A DNA stretch of 64,000 nucleotides, taken from Duganella fentianensis (GTDB lineage Bacteria > Pseudomonadota > Gammaproteobacteria > Burkholderiales > Burkholderiaceae_D). Both the position numbers and the translations under genes were made by a program. Location of the stretch: positions 310,001 to 374,000 of the forward strand of contig NZ_WWCL01000003.1 in assembly GCF_009857835.1 (NCBI RefSeq), written 5' to 3'. Positions 63,874-64,000 of this stretch are shown here, in pieces (position 1 is the first letter of the stretch; every line of letters starts with the position of its first letter). Below the pieces are notes generated by a model. The model was not told the DNA's origin. It did not search any database and was given only the letters and a program-made list of their open reading frames with translations.

Positions 63874-64000
63874 ATGGACCTATTTGCCGACGATACCAGC
63901 TTGCGCCAGCTTCCCATTGCCGATGGTGAACTGTGGTTCACGCCGCGCCTGCCGCTGGCCATCACGCCCGAGCAGGCCATGCAGCGCCTGCGCGAGGAAA
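63874..64000 (+). CDS. alkB: Probable AlkB-type 2-oxoglutarate dioxygenase, N-terminus (partial)
   Basis: Only 42 codons are present before the right edge. MDLFADDTSLRQLPIADGEL then WFTPRLPLAITPEQAMQRLR has the shape of the N-terminus of bacterial AlkB homologues (MDLF..., DGEL.., followed by an amphipathic helix), which repair alkylated DNA bases. The catalytic HxD...H motif is outside the window, so the call depends on an N-terminal pattern. The start ATG follows a short spacer after the terminator. Confidence 0.6.
   Translation, partial: MDLFADDTSLRQLPIADGELWFTPRLPLAITPEQAMQRLREE

Overview
The window reads as a chromosomal segment of a betaproteobacterium, most likely an Oxalobacteraceae member (Janthinobacterium/Duganella/Massilia type). 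The order mnmG-rsmG-parA-parB-atpIBEFHAGDC, the slmA / pyrimidine-nucleotidase / argB neighbourhood, the many poly(3-hydroxybutyrate) hydrolases and the GC-rich codon use all fit; the genus is inference. No IS, phage or CRISPR is visible. The segment should lie near the replication origin, because it holds parAB and two parS sites, but dnaA and oriC are not inside it.

Layout. 1-11 kb: the end of a nitronate monooxygenase, a GMC oxidoreductase, a complete branched-chain-type ABC importer (livG-livF-livK-livH-livM), a secreted 3-hydroxybutyrate oligomer hydrolase, an iron-type alcohol dehydrogenase and a TSUP permease. 11-23 kb: two inverted parS sites around a terminator, mnmG-rsmG, an AT-rich palindrome, parA-parB and the full F-type ATP synthase operon. 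23-31.4 kb: an orphan two-part protein, then two back-to-back operons that share a 51-bp gap. The leftward one encodes DUF350, SPFH, DUF4178/zinc ribbon, a tiny Gly-rich membrane protein and SpeD. The rightward one encodes a membrane-fused spermidine-synthase-like enzyme, a twin-arginine FAD oxidoreductase and a PPK2 kinase. This is the best candidate for a poorly described system.

31.4-44.6 kb: succinate-semialdehyde dehydrogenase, a PHB-depolymerase-like esterase, glutathione peroxidase, a rhodanese and FtrA-type regulator pair, DUF1428, a pabB-pabC fusion, slmA, pyrimidine 5'-nucleotidase, a TraB/GumN protein, tRNA-Thr, argB, an ECF sigma / zf-HC2 / CWC trio, a second PHB depolymerase and a CopG-type regulator. 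44.6-47.2 kb: a small membrane protein and an S41 protease that look accessory. 47.2-50.1 kb: DUF1289, a metallo-beta-lactamase-fold hydrolase, nitronate monooxygenase and hpt. 50.2-58.5 kb: a leftward operon of acyl-CoA synthetase, a second complete Liv-type importer and a PaaK-family ligase, with a divergent Crp/Fnr regulator. 59.4-64 kb: Xaa-Pro aminopeptidase, a small coupled orphan, MgtC/SapB, a DUF2520 protein, an orphan 120-residue protein and the start of a probable alkB.

How it works together. One third is core cell machinery (tRNA modification, chromosome segregation, ATP synthesis, arginine, folate and purine salvage steps). The rest is nutrient capture suited to a PHB-using heterotroph: two Liv importers, one tied to two CoA ligases, plus three PHB or oligo-HB hydrolases. 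Stress functions (GPx, rhodanese, ECF sigma, the polyamine/SPFH cassette) complete it. Many junctions are ATGA overlaps, so translational coupling is common.
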